This document shows, one piece after another, positions 35,379 to 46,800 of a stretch of 64,000 nucleotides of DNA. The position numbers and the translations under genes were made by a program. Source of the DNA: Theropithecus gelada (taxonomy: Eukaryota > Chordata > Mammalia > Primates > Cercopithecidae); the NCBI RefSeq assembly GCF_003255815.1, contig NC_037673.1:86468944-86532943 (forward strand), given 5' to 3'. The notes under the pieces were generated by a model, which was given only the letters and a program-made list of their open reading frames with translations, had not been told where the DNA came from and ran no database searches. Numbering within the stretch: position 1 is the stretch's first letter; each line of letters begins with the position of its first letter.

Positions 35379-37767
35379 ATGACAGGATCAAGTTCACACA
35401 TAACAATATTAACCTTAAATGTAAATGGACTAAATGGTCCAATTAAAAGACACAGACTGGCAAATTGGATCAAGAGTCAAGACCCATCAGTTTGCTGTGT
35501 TCAGGAGACCCATCTCACATGCAGACACACATAGGCTCAAAATAAAGGGATGGAGGAAGATCTACTAAGCAAATGGAAAACAAAAAAAAAGCAGGGGTTG
35601 CAATCCTAGTCTCTGATAAAACAGACTTTAAACCATCAAAGATCAAAAGAGACAAAGAAGGCCATTACATAATGGTAAAGGGATCAATTCATTAGGAAGA
35701 GCTAACTATCCTAAATATATATGCACCCAATACAGGAGCACCCAGATTCATAAAGTAAGTCCTTAGAGACTTACAAAGAGACTTAGACTGCCATACAATA
35801 ATAATGGGAGACTTTAACACCCCACTGTCAACATTAGACAGATCAACGAGACAGAAAGTTAACAAAGATATCCAGGAATTGAACTCAACTCTGCACCAAG
35901 TGGACCTAATAGACATCTACAGAACTCTCCACCCCAAATCAACAGAATATACATTCTTCTCAGCACCACATCACACTTACTCCAAAATTGACCACATAGT
36001 TGGAAGTAAAGCACTCCTCAGCAAATGTAAAAGAATAGAAATTATAACAAACTGTCTCTCAGACCACAGTGCAATCAAACTAGAACTCAGGACTAAGAAA
36101 CTCAATCAAAACCAGTCAACTACATGGAAACTGAACAACCTGCTCCTAAATGACTACTGGGTACATAACGAAATGAAGGCAGAAATAAAGATGTTCTTTG
36201 AAACCAATGAGAACAAAGATACAACATACCAGAATCTCTGGGACACATTTAAAGCAGTGTGTAGAGGGAAATTTATAGCACTGAATGCCCACAAGAGAAA
36301 GTAGGAAAGATCTAAAATTAACACCCTAACATAACAATTAAAAGAACTAGAGAAGCAAGAGCAAACATATTCAAAAGCTAGCAGAAGGCAAGAGATAACT
36401 AAGATCAGAGCAGAACTGAAGGAGATAGAGATACAAACAACCCTCCAAAAAATCCATGAGTCTAGGAGCTAGTTTTTTGAAAAGATCAACAAAATTGATA
36501 GACTGCTAGCAAGACTATGAAGAAGAAAAGAGAGAAGAATCAAATAGATGCAATAAAAAATGATCAAGGGGATATCACCACCGACCCCACAGAAATACAA
36601 ACTACCATCAGAGAATACTATAAACACCTCTATGCAAATAAACTAGAAAACCTAGAAGAAATGGATAATTTCCTGGACACTTACACTCTCCCAAGACTAA
36701 ACCAGGAAGAAGTTGAATCCCTGAATAGACCAATAGCAGGCTCTGAAATTGAGGCAATAATTAATAGCCTACCAACCAAAAAAAGTCCAGGACCAGACGG
36801 ATTCACAGCCGAATTCTACCAGAGGTACAAGGAGGAGTTGGTACCATTCCTTCTGAAACTATTCCAATCAATAGAAAAAGAGGGAATCCTCCCTAACTTA
36901 TTTTATGAGGCCAACATCATCCTGATACCAAAGCCTGGCAGAGACACAACAAAAAAAGAGAATTTTAGACCAATATCCCTGATGAACATCGATGCAAAAA
37001 TCCCCAATAAAATACTGGCAAACCGAATCCAGCAGCACATCAAAAAGCTTATCCACCATGATCAAGTGGGCTTCATGCCTGGGATGCAAGGCTGGTTCAA
37101 CATACGCAAATCAATAAACGTAATCCAGCATATAAAGAGAACCAAAGACAAAAACCACATGATTCTCTCAATAGATGCAGAAAAGGCCTCTGACAAAATT
37201 CAACAGCCCTTCATGCTAGAAACTCTCAATAAATTCGCTATTGATGGAACGTGTCTCAAAATAATAAGAGCTATTTATGACGAACCCACAGCCAATATCA
37301 TACTGAATGGGCAAAAACTGGAAGCATTCCCTTTGAAAACTGGCACAAGACAGGGATGCCCTCTCTCACCACTCCTATTCAACATAGTGTTGGAAGTTCT
37401 GGTCAGGGCAATCAGGCAAGAGAAAGAAATAAAGAGTATTCAGTTAGGAAAAGAAGTCAAATACACAAAATGACATGATTGTGTATTTAGAAAACCCCAT
37501 TGTCTCAGACCAAAATCTCCTTAAGCTGATAAGCAACTTCAGCAAAGTCTCAGAATACAAAATCAATGTGCAAAAATCACAAGCATTCTTAGACACCAGT
37601 AACAGACAAACAGAGAGCCAAATCATGAATGAACTCCCATTCACAATAGCTTCAAAGAGAATAAAATACCTAGGAATCCAACTTACAAGGGATGTAAAGG
37701 ACCTCTTCAAGGAGAACTACAAACCACTGCTCAGTGAAATAAAAGAGGAGACAAACAAATGGAAGAA
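35379..37767 (+). pseudogene. L1 ORF2 (endonuclease and reverse transcriptase), broken
   Basis: The normal start at 35379 (MTGSSSHITILTLNVNGLN) opens the endonuclease, with an early stop after the QETHL motif. The second half of the endonuclease is open at 35804-36304 with GDFN and SDH catalytic motifs. The RT is open at 36517-37473, with TRQGCPLSPLLFN visible. An 8-nt loss at about 37455-37466 destroys the FADD catalytic box, and the thumb and most of the C-terminal region are deleted at about 37768. Confidence 0.93.
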
Positions 37768-37768
37768 C

Positions 37769-38223
37769 GTATGTTTATTGTGGCACTATTCACAATAGCA
37801 AAGACTTGGAATCAACCCAAATGTCCATCAGTGACAGACTGGATTAAGAAAATGTGGCACATGTACACCATGGAATACTATGCAGCCATAAAAAAGTATG
37901 AGTTCATGTCCTTTGTAGGGACATGGATGCAGCTGGAAACCATCATTCTCAGCAAACTATCGCAAAAACAGAAAACCAAATACCGCATGTTCTCACTCAT
38001 AGGTGGGAATTGAACAATGAGATCACTTGGACACAGGAAGGGGAACATCACACACCAGGACCTATTGTGGGGAGGGGGTAGCGGGGAGGGATAGCATTAG
38101 GAGATATACCTAATGTAAACGATGAGTTAATGGGTGCAGCACACCAACATGGCACATGTATACATATGTAACAAACCTGCACATTGTGCACATGTACCCT
38201 AGAACTTAAAGTATTAAAAAAAA
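37769..38223 (+). mobile_element. Inner L1PA ORF2 tail and 3' UTR
   Basis: Part of the inner L1 downstream of the internal deletion: the ORF2 C-terminal stretch 37759-38013 (WIKKMWHMYTMEYYAAIKK), the 3' UTR with a G-rich tract at about 38068-38090, and an A tail. Confidence 0.95.
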
Positions 38224-38233
38224 ATGCAAGGCA

Positions 38234-39968
38234 ATAAATGTGATATGCCACATAAGCAGAATTAAAAATAAAAATCACATAATTGCCTCAACAGATACAG
38301 AAAAAGCATTTGACAAAATCCAGCATTGCTTTATGATTAAAACTCTCAGCAAAATTGGCATACAAGGGACATACCTCAAGGTAATAAAAGCCATCTATGA
38401 CAAACCCACAGCCAACATAACACTGTATGGGGAAAAGTTGAGAACTAGAACAAGACAAGGACGCCCACTCTCACCGCTTTTCTTCAACATAGTACTGGAA
38501 GTCCTAGCCAGAGCAATCAGACAAGAGAAAGAAATAAGGGCATCCAAATCAGTAAAGAGGAAGTCAAACTGTTGCTGTTCACTGATTATATGATTGTTTA
38601 CCTAGAAAATCCTAAAGACTCCTCCAGAAAGTTTCTAGAACTGATAAAAGAATTCAGCAAAGTTTCTGGATATGAAATTAATGTACAGAAATCAGTAGCT
38701 CTTCTATACACCAACAGCGACCAAGCTGAGAATCAAGTCAAGAACTCAACACCTCTTATAATAGCTGCAAAAAATAAAATAAAATAAAATAAAATACTTA
38801 GGAGTACACCTGACCAAGGAGGTGAAAGACCTCTACAAGGAAAACTACAAAACAGTGCTGAAAGAAATCATAGACAACACAAATAAATGGAAACACATCC
38901 CATGCTCATGGATGGGTAGAATCAATATTGTGAAAATGAACATACTGCCAAAAGCAATCTACAAATTCGCCACAATTCCTATCAAAACATAATCATCATT
39001 CTCACAGAACTAGAAAAAACAATCCTAAGATTCATATGGAATTTAAAAAGAGCCTGCATAGCCAAAGCAAGACTAAGCAAAAAGAACAATTCTGGAGGCA
39101 TCACGTTACTGAATTTCAAACTATGATATAAGGCCATAGTCACCATAACAGCATGGTACTGGGATAAAAATAGGCACATAGACCAATGGAACAGAATAGA
39201 AAACCTAGAAATAAAGTCAAATACAGCCAACTGATCTTTGACAAAGCGCAAACAGAAACATAAAGTGGGGAAAGATACCCTATTCAACAAATGGTGCTGG
39301 GATAATTGGCAAGTCACATGTAGGAGGATGAAACAGGATCCTCGTCTCTCACCTTATACAAAAATAAACTCAAGATGGATTAAGGACTTAAATGTAAGAC
39401 CTGAAACTATAAAAATTCTAGAAGATAACTAACATTGGAAAACCCCTTCTACACATTGGCTTAGGCAAGGATTTCATGACCAAGAAACCAAAAGCAAATG
39501 CAGTAAGAAGAAAGATGAACAGCTGGGACTTAATTAAACTAAAGAACTTTTGTATGGCAAAAGGAACAGTCATCAGAGTAAACAGACACCCCACAGAGTG
39601 GGAGAAAATCATCACAATCTATACATCTCACCAAGGACTAATATCCAAAATCTACAACAAATTCAAACAAATTAGCAAGAAAAAGCAATCCCATCCAAAG
39701 TGAGCTAAGGACATGAGTAGCCAATTCTCCAAAGAAGATATACAAGTGACCAAGAAACATATGAAAAAATGCTCAACATCACTAATGATCAGGGAAATGC
39801 AAACCACAACCACAATGCCAGTACCACCTTCCTCCTACAAGAATGGCCATGATCAAAAAGTCAAAAAATAATAGATACTGGCGTGGATGCGGTGAACAGG
39901 GAACACTTCTATACTACTGGTGGGAATGTAAACTAGTACAACCACTGTGAAAAACAATGTAGTGACTA
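38234..39968 (+). mobile_element. Outer older L1, right part (ORF2 RT to C-terminus)
   Basis: Resumes the outer ORF2 exactly where 33264 left off (codons for AINVICHISRIKNKNH follow the target duplication). The RT catalytic box is FTDY instead of FADD (38578-38589). An (AAAAT)n tract interrupts it at about 38769-38799. The C-terminal segments are in several frames. It ends within ORF2 at about 39968 with no 3' UTR, so it lost its 3' end after insertion. Confidence 0.93.
38769..38799. repeat. (AAAAT)n short tandem repeat
   Basis: Five or so aaaat units inside the outer L1 ORF2, expanded from an A-rich codon stretch. Confidence 0.9.
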
Positions 39969-39984
39969 TTGTAGAATAAAATAA

Positions 39985-40115
39985 TACTAATCTGGGAGTT
40001 CAAAGATCTGAATTTGGGCTCTAGTTGCCACACCTAGTAACTGTGGACAGATTTCTTAGTCAAACAGTTCCCTTGTTGTTATAAAAAAAGATAATATCCT
40101 TTGTTTATCCATAAT
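39985..40115 (+). mobile_element. MIR SINE fragment
   Basis: 'gatctgaatttgggctctag', 'ttgccacacctagtaactgt' and 'ggacagatttcttagtcaaa' fit the MIR sense core, diverged, directly after the truncated L1. Confidence 0.6.
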
Positions 40116-40132
40116 TTTTCTCTTTACATGTA

Positions 40133-40583
40133 TGTATTAGTCAGAGTTCTCTAGAGGGAGGGACAGAACTAAGAAGATAAATATATATATAAAGATAAGT
40201 TTGTTAAGGAGTATTAACTCACACGTTCAAAAGATGAGGTCCCACAATAGGCTGTATGCAAGCTGAGGAGCAACGAAGCCAGTCCAAGTCCCAAAGCTGA
40301 AGAACTTGGAGTCTGATGTTCGAGGATAGGAAGCATCCAGCATGGGAGAAAGATGTAGGCTCGGAAGCTAAGTCAGTCTAACCTTTCCATGTTCTTCTGC
40401 CTGCTTTTATTCTGGCTATGCTGGCAGCTGATTAGATTGTGCCCAAGCAGATGAAGGCTGGGGTCTTCCTTTCCAAGTCCACTGACTCAAATGTTGATCT
40501 CCTTTGGCAACACCCTCACAGACACACCCAGGAACGATACTTTGATCCTTCAAACAAGTTGACACTCAATATTAACCATCACA
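40133..40583 (-). mobile_element. Solo LTR of ERV-L type (MLT2-like)
   Basis: Plus strand begins 'tgtattagtcagagttctct' and ends 'ttaaccatcaca', so on the minus strand it opens with TG and closes with CA. Internal phrases 'caataggctgtatgcaagct', 'ggagtctgatgttcgaggat' and 'caacaccctcacagacacac' match an ERV-L/MLT2-class LTR. No internal viral genes adjoin it, so it is a solo LTR. The 74-residue frame at 40439-40663 is incidental. Confidence 0.8.
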
Positions 40584-40589
40584 GTGTGA

Positions 40590-42690
40590 CTAATGTGTTA
40601 GGATTCATGAGGTCTAATCATAAAGTGCTACTTACTATTTTGCCACTGATTGTTTCTTTATAGTTTGTTCAATGAAAGAAGTCTTCTGCCACTAAATAAA
40701 ACCTTAGAAAACTTCTTGAAACTTCTAATAATTCTTTGGAAATAGAAAGCCTTGTGATTACTGTAAATCACAAAGATAGTCTTGACTCAATTATTTAAAA
40801 ATCTGATCCCATGGGATTGTCAAAGTTGCTAACTTTATTTGGTTAAAACTACTATCCTTCCAACAGCAAGGATTTACTAAGGCATAAAGTTTACAGATAG
40901 GGAAAAGCATATGGTTAGCCTCTTTTTCCCTGACTCTTTACACTTCTGCTAATTAATCTTTATTTCTCTCTCTCCTGAGTTGGAACATGGGGAGGAAGAA
41001 TATGGAAGAGAGGCAGGAGAATACTGGCACATTTGTTTAATTGGTACTGTCATAAGTTGGCTGCCATCCTCTGGACGGTTGCTTATGATTTGCACAATCT
41101 CTAGCAACTCGGTACTTTTTGCCTGTCTCTGCTGAGGCCTAATGGCGCTTCCAGAAGGCTCTATCAGACAAGAACTAGGATCATATTATTCTAGTTCTCT
41201 CTTGTGCAATGTATCAGATAAATCTGTGCAACACATTGACCCAATAAACTTTTGAAGTGCAAGTTTACCCAACCTAACCACCTCTTTTTCTAGCCTGCTG
41301 CTAGAGTAGCAAGCCAGCCTGTCTCTCACACTGGAGATTTTCCAAAGAGGGTCAGAACCAGAACTCTTCATCCCTTCCCCCCAGCTCCAGGGGGCACACA
41401 GTTACTTCTACATAGCACAATTGTAGGTGTCTTGTTCTCTCTTTTTCCTATACAAGTGCATGCCAAAAATAATTAAATAAACAAATAAATAAAACCTTTC
41501 CTTTTCTAAACTTCCTTTCTCTCTTTCTGACTGTTTAATGCCTTTGACATGTAAAGATATCTAGCCTGTTCTCAGACACATAGTTTCACAAGTTGCTCTG
41601 ATGCGTTCTGTCTTCCAGCTTACTTCGATATCTGATGCCTTAGGTTCTTGATCAAAACTTCCAGTTTAACAACAAGATCTATCGATGTTTGTAGAGTGAC
41701 TTAAATAAATGAAAGTCACAAAAAAGGTACGGCTTGTTTGCCGTAGTTAGGCAACACCAACAGAAGTTTATTTTACTCTAGTTTCTTTGCCTACAGTGCC
41801 ATTAAGTCACCTGCAGATGGGTGATGGTAACCGGATTATGAACAACTTATCTAAAAACCGCCTATTGGTGTGACTTTCATATTACAGCCTATATTTATTG
41901 TGCATTCTGCTTTTCCTTAAAAAAAAAAACAAAAAAAAACCAAGACCACTGAACTGAACCAATTGATAATTATCTGTGTTAACAAAATATATCTTAAAAA
42001 GTGATATGGTTTAAAGATTTAAGAATAATTTCTAGGTAAACTAGTAAACCTTTCTCCTTTACCCTAGAGTTTATGTGACACAGCACTGGTTTATTCTAAT
42101 AAATCTTGTGTTTGTTTATGGATTTATCACTGGTTTATCCCCATAAATTCACATTTGTTTATGGATTCGTCAGGACAATTCTCCGTTTAAATGCGTTGTC
42201 TGATGATCCAGGATGTCTCCTTCATTCTTTTGAAATAGTTAAGTCTAGGCTCAGTGGACCTTTCACAGTTAGGATCACAGCAGATTATTTCAACATTTTT
42301 AAAAAAGTCTTAAAACTTTCCATGTGGTGGTCTCCTTGGAACAAGTCAGCCCATTTGGAATAAATGATTAAATACTTAACTAAATACATGAATTTTACAC
42401 TAAATGGCCATACCTGGACACTTGTTGCACTTTATGTTAATTCAAAATCAAGACAAATATTATCATTCAAAGTAATTCTGGATAGCTTGTGTTTAGGCAA
42501 ACACCGGAATTTAAGGGATGACTATAATCAAATGAAATGAATTTTCACAAGAAAAATATCAATCTTAGACAAATATAAAACTCAGATAACCAGTATCTCT
42601 TGATTATTTTTGAAGGGGGAGTGCTTTAGATGAAAGAAACAAACTGGTTATAAACAAGAATGACAATAGAGTGCTACGAGTTCCACCGGG
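40590..42690. other. Unassigned sequence with two small repeat structures
   Basis: No gene recognised. Contains a 12-bp inverted repeat (41709-41720 and 41869-41880) and a tandem duplication (42084-42170). The frames 41186-41371 (minus) and 42106-42363 have no known domain. Confidence 0.5.
42084..42170. repeat. Tandem duplication of a 44-bp unit
   Basis: Units 42084-42127 and 42128-42170 share 'cactggttta', 'ataaat' and 'tttgtttatggatt' in the same order with scattered differences. Confidence 0.85.
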
Positions 42691-42697
42691 CCAACTT

Positions 42698-42776
42698 TAG
42701 GGCTTGAGCATCCTTAGATTTTGGTACCTGCGGGAGGCCCTGGAATCAATGTACCACAAATACTGAGGGACAACTG
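42698..42776 (+). mobile_element. MER2 (Tigger-type) 3' end
   Basis: 'gggcttgagcatccttagat', 'ttggtacctgcgggaggccc', then 'ctgagggacaactg' match the right end of MER2. Short, non-coding. Confidence 0.8.
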
Positions 42777-42779
42777 TGT

Positions 42780-43472
42780 GTGAAGTTTGGAAACACCTCA
42801 TAAAAATTTACAAACTTATCAGTTGTCTAATGCAACTGTTCCTCTGACATGAGTCATGTGCGGGCCTGCCAGGGAGAATTCCAGATGTCCTCCTCCAGAT
42901 CCTGCTGGTAAAGAATTAGAAAAATAATTAACCATACCAATCTGGGTACTTACGCTGACAGTGAGGATCTACATTTTTTGGAAATAAAGCATTTGGACTC
43001 TTTTCCAGTTGGGTGAGGTATTCCTTGGGTGATATCTTGACATTTGAGGACTAGCATTAATTTGCTTGAAACAACAGCATATTAATAAGAACACTGCAAT
43101 ATTAATTCAGTACATATTTTCCTGTTGTTCTGAAAGAGACATCAGTGGTCTAGCTCCTTGATTTGGTAGTAGGAAATCTTAAATCTCAGTTTGGCTTCTA
43201 AATAGGGTACTTTGTGCCTGTGACCCTTTCATATAAAATCAACAATTCTCAGCACTTCACAATGACCTTATCCTATTTTATTTTTCCATCATGGCATTGT
43301 TGATATCATTATCAATATCAAGTATAGTATGTATTTGTTTATTTGTATGCATTTTCATATTTTCTGTATTTCAGGTATCTGTGTGGGATTCTAGCTTAGG
43401 TTTAAAAGAAAGTTTTTTGTGTTTTTTTAAAGTCTTTGTAATAACTTAGCACTGAACAAGGTTAGACTAAAA
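42780..43472. other. Unassigned sequence
   Basis: No gene or confident repeat recognised. Confidence 0.4.
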
Positions 43473-43473
43473 A

Positions 43474-43746
43474 GAATTTGGGAGGCTGAGGTAGGAGGAT
43501 TGCTTGAACCCAGGAGTTCAAGACTACCCTCGGCAACATAGAGAGAGCCTGTCTCTACAAAATAAATTAAAAATTAGCCAGGCATGATGGTGTGTGCCTG
43601 TGGTCCCAGGTACTCAGGAGCTGAGGTGGGAGGATTGCTTGAGCCCAGAAGGTTGAGGCTGCAGTGAGACGCAATTATACTACTGCACTCCAGCCTGGGT
43701 GATGGAGTGAGACCCTGTCTCGAAAAATAAAATTAAATATTTAAAA
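43474..43746 (+). mobile_element. AluJ SINE, 5'-truncated
   Basis: Begins inside the left arm at 'atttgggaggctgaggtagg' and runs to 'gaccctgtctcgaaaaataa'. The flanks share 'taaaaag', a possible short target duplication. Confidence 0.92.
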
Positions 43747-43754
43747 AGGATCTA

Positions 43755-43880
43755 GACAAAGTGATACCCACTAGAATGTAAGCTCCAGGAGGGCAAGGAC
43801 TTTTTGCAGCTGTGGTTGTTCACTGCTCTAACCCTGGAGCCTCGAACATTCTCTGACCTAAACCAATGCTCAATAGTCAG
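43755..43880 (+). mobile_element. L2 LINE fragment
   Basis: 'ctagaatgtaagctccagga', 'gggcaaggactttttg', 'ttcactgctctaaccctgga' and 'caatgctcaatagt' fit the L2 3' end. Confidence 0.75.
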
Positions 43881-44092
43881 GAAAGAATGGAGATTATAAT
43901 TAAGGCTTGTCCTATGGATTTCTTGTGAAGATTAAACTAAAGATTGCATATAAACTTAGCACAACATGAGATACAAAATCTCTAAAAGTCTCCTTATTGC
44001 AGTCAGACTTTTAAATGTATGAATTTCAACCCATAAACGGAAGATACTGATTATATGCATGTTTTAAATATATTCAACTTCTAAATATTATA

Positions 44093-44389
44093 CAGGAAGT
44101 CCCTGACTCACAATGATTCAACTAAACAGTTTTCCAACTTTAGAATGATACAAAAGCAATATATATTCAATAGAAACTGTACTTTGAGTACCCATACAAT
44201 CATTCTTTCACTTTCAGTGTAGTTTTTAATAAATTACATGAGACATGAAACACTTTATTATTAAATAGGCTTGTTTTAGATTACTTTGTTCAACTGTAGG
44301 CTAACGTAAGTTTTCTGAGCATGTTTAAGGTAGGCTGGGCTAAGCTATAATGTTCAGTAGATTAGGTGTATTAAATGCATTTTGACTTA

Positions 44390-44425
<36 letters not shown>

Positions 44426-44690
44426 AGGCTGAGTCTCACTTTGTCGCCCAGGCTGGAGTGCAGTGGCGCGATCTGGGGTCACTGCAAGCACCGCCTCCCG
44501 GGTTCATGCCATTCTCCTGTCTCAGCCTCCTGAGTAGCTGGGACTACAGGCACCCGCCACCATGCCCGCCTAATTTTTTTGTATTTTTTAATAGAGATGA
44601 GGTTTCACCGCATTAGCCAGGGTAGTCTCAATCGACTTAGGGAATTTTTGACTTAAAATGGGGTTACATCCCAATAAGCATCTACATTTG
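44093..44690. mobile_element. Tigger-type DNA transposon, split by an Alu
   Basis: Starts 'caggaagtccctgactcaca' after a TA (44091-44092). Inside are 'caactgtaggctaacgtaag', 'gagcatgtttaaggtaggct' and 'gattaggtgtattaaatgca'. The right end after the Alu continues 'gacttagggaatttttgact'. No transposase is present. The Alu occupies 44392-44633. Confidence 0.8.
44392..44633 (-). mobile_element. AluY-like SINE, antisense, 5'-truncated
   Basis: A T tract of about 32, then a little-diverged Alu with 'cctcccgggttcatgccatt', typical of AluY/Sc. It stops early at 'ggtagtctcaatc'. An 8-bp target duplication, gacttagg, lies at 44384-44391 and 44634-44641. Confidence 0.93.
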
Positions 44691-44699
44691 GCATCCTTG

Positions 44700-45288
44700 T
44701 TTATGTAAGTGGACTTTTTTACAATGATGAGAACCTCACTCTGATATTATTAACAATTCACTTTATGTTTGCTATATAAAAACTTCTTTCATATAAAAGG
44801 TGGAAGAATATCCTGTTTAGGATATTCGTTTTACCTAACCATAGACTGAAGACCACTTGTGACTTTATTTGATCTGTATTTTGACACTCTTTGTTTAATA
44901 ATTATTACACCCAAAGCTAGGGAACAAACTTACTGGCTTTTCTTTTTTAAATTAATCTCCTTTTCTTTTTTTTTCAAAGGTTAATCTAGAGGCAGTGCTC
45001 CACTTTGAACTTTAAGCAAATATAAGCCTTAACATCAGTGTCTCTGCAGTGAGTTTTTATAAGGATTGGAGAAAGGGAGTTACAGGAAATAAGACATCAA
45101 ATATTAGCTTTTGTGGTAGCCTGATACCTTCTATGTTTTCTTGAACATTTCTCCTAAAAAAAAAAAGGTGCATTTTAGAATCTGACTTTCCAAAATTGCT
45201 TTGTAGTAGCATTTACTGAATTGATTGTACTGTTTTGTTAAATAGCACTGTTTTGTTGATAGCACTGAAAAAAGGGAAAACCTCTGCA
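44700..45288. other. Unassigned sequence
   Basis: No gene or confident repeat recognised. Confidence 0.4.
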
Positions 45289-45290
45289 TA

Positions 45291-45598
45291 TTTCTTCTTC
45301 TTCTTCTTCTTTTTTGATAGAGTTTTGCTCTGTCACCCAGGCTGGAGTGTAGTGGCACAGTGATCTCAGCTCACTGCAACCTCCACCCCCTGGGCTCAAA
45401 CAATTATCATGCCTCAGCCTCCTGAGTAGCTGGGATTACAGGCCCCCACCACCAGCTCGGCTAAATTTTGGATTTTTAGTAGAGACAGGTCTCACCACTT
45501 TGGTCAGGCTGGTCTCAAATTCCTGACCTCAGGTGATCCACCCGCCTCGGCCTCCCGAAGTACTGGGATTACAAATATGAGCCACTGCGCCCCCAGCC
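45291..45598 (-). mobile_element. AluS SINE, antisense, with (TTC)n tail
   Basis: Full Alu dimer in reverse. Its A tail has mutated into a GAA/TTC microsatellite (45291-45311). Confidence 0.95.
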
Positions 45599-45599
45599 T

Positions 45600-46665
45600 A
45601 CACCTAGCATTTTAAGTATCTTGAGGTTTGTTAAAGATGTCTATGTCACACTCCAGTTATAGTTTAAGAGAAACTTTTCTATATCAATAAAGGACAAATT
45701 TAGATTTAAAAAGACAGGGAATAAACAGTATCAGAGGCCTCTCCTCCCCCCAGAAACATGCTTCTTTAGTATTCTTCAGTTTGCTGATCTACCCAATATT
45801 AATGCTTTCTTCAGTTGTTAAGTTTTGATTCATTAAAGGCTAATAAAGGAAAGTGGAATTTTTCAGGGAGTGGTGAATTATTTTACCTCTACTGCACTTC
45901 CCAAGGCCCCTCCACTCAGCTTTGATCTTATGGTTCGTTCCTTGTCATTTTCACTGGGTTAAAGGGACCTCCAAAGGGAACATTGGTTTGATCACTGCTT
46001 CCTTCCTGATGTAGCTCTGATTTCTAAACTGTCTGGGGTTCTTTTGAAATCCTTATATTACAGCTCTCTTGGGCTTTCCTCTACAATCACCCTTCACACA
46101 GTCTTTATTGGAGGGGTTACAAAATGATATGTGTCACTCAGTCTCTCTAGGCCCTTTCTCTAAAATTAGTAAAATACACAGTCCTTGTGTCTTTGGACCC
46201 TCAAGCCTTTATTTTAATTCTGTGTGTTTATTAATTCTGGTCCCTACCCCCAAAATCAGAGCATATATACAAATCCTTGACCTTGAAAGTTTTATGGCCC
46301 CAGAGAAACAAAGATTAATCATAATTGTTATCTTCCTGAAAATCTCAAGCCCTGCTTCCCTTTTTAAGTGCACAGATGATTCCTGAACCAACAGGAAACA
46401 AAGCTGAGAAATTTTTGAGCCTTTCTTTTCTTTGCCATTGTCCAGAAAGAGAATATAGTTCTCCAAAGACTATCCAATTCATTTTCATATTGTTAAAGTA
46501 ACAAATGTCCTTCTTGATTCTAATCTGATCTTGTTCTTGGCAAATAAGATTTCACTGTCTTAACTTCCCTTCACATAATAATTCACTCCTTTCCTTGTGC
46601 TCCAGTCACACTCCAGGTGGTTTTGCTATCACATTTAAAACACTAAACTAACTTATGGCATAATG
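45600..46665. other. Unassigned sequence
   Basis: No gene recognised. The 105-codon frame at 46069-46386 and the minus frame at 46209-46466 have no known domain. Confidence 0.45.
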
Positions 46666-46669
46666 TGAG

Positions 46670-46800
46670 CCTCTTCTCCATACCAGACTGATCTCCAGCT
46701 CAGGAAGCATGTCTTATTCATCACTGCATGTCCAAGCATAGCAAATAGCATGCACATAGTTATTGCTTAATAAATGCATATAAAATGAATAAATAATGAA
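46670..46800 (+). mobile_element. L2 LINE fragment
   Basis: 'catgtcttattcatcactgc', 'agcatgcacatagttattgc' and 'ttaataaatgcatataaaat' fit the L2 3' end. Confidence 0.65.

Larger units (their letters stand above)
33265..38223 (+). mobile_element. Inner L1PA, complete 5' end, internally deleted (4959 bp)
   Basis: The element begins with the L1 5' terminus ('cccaagatggcctaataggaa'-like) and ends with the L1PA 3' UTR and an A tail. It therefore kept its 5' UTR (33265-34299), ORF1 (34300-35315), ORF2 (from 35379) and 3' UTR. About 1.2 kb of ORF2 is missing at about 37768, where the 'acaaatggaagaac' segment joins directly to 'gtatgtttattgtggcacta'. A 10-bp target duplication, atgcaaggca, flanks it (33255-33264 and 38224-38233). 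The 5' UTR retains the roughly 129-bp segment absent from the youngest L1PA. The coding regions carry stops and frameshifts, so it is not active. Confidence 0.97.

Noticed and set aside
36517..37473. 318-codon open frame, the longest in the window, as a functional reverse transcriptase
   Set aside because: It is a segment of L1 ORF2 without endonuclease, FADD box or C-terminus in frame.
40133..40583. Possible full endogenous retrovirus
   Set aside because: Only an LTR is present; no gag, pol or env remnant adjoins it on either side.
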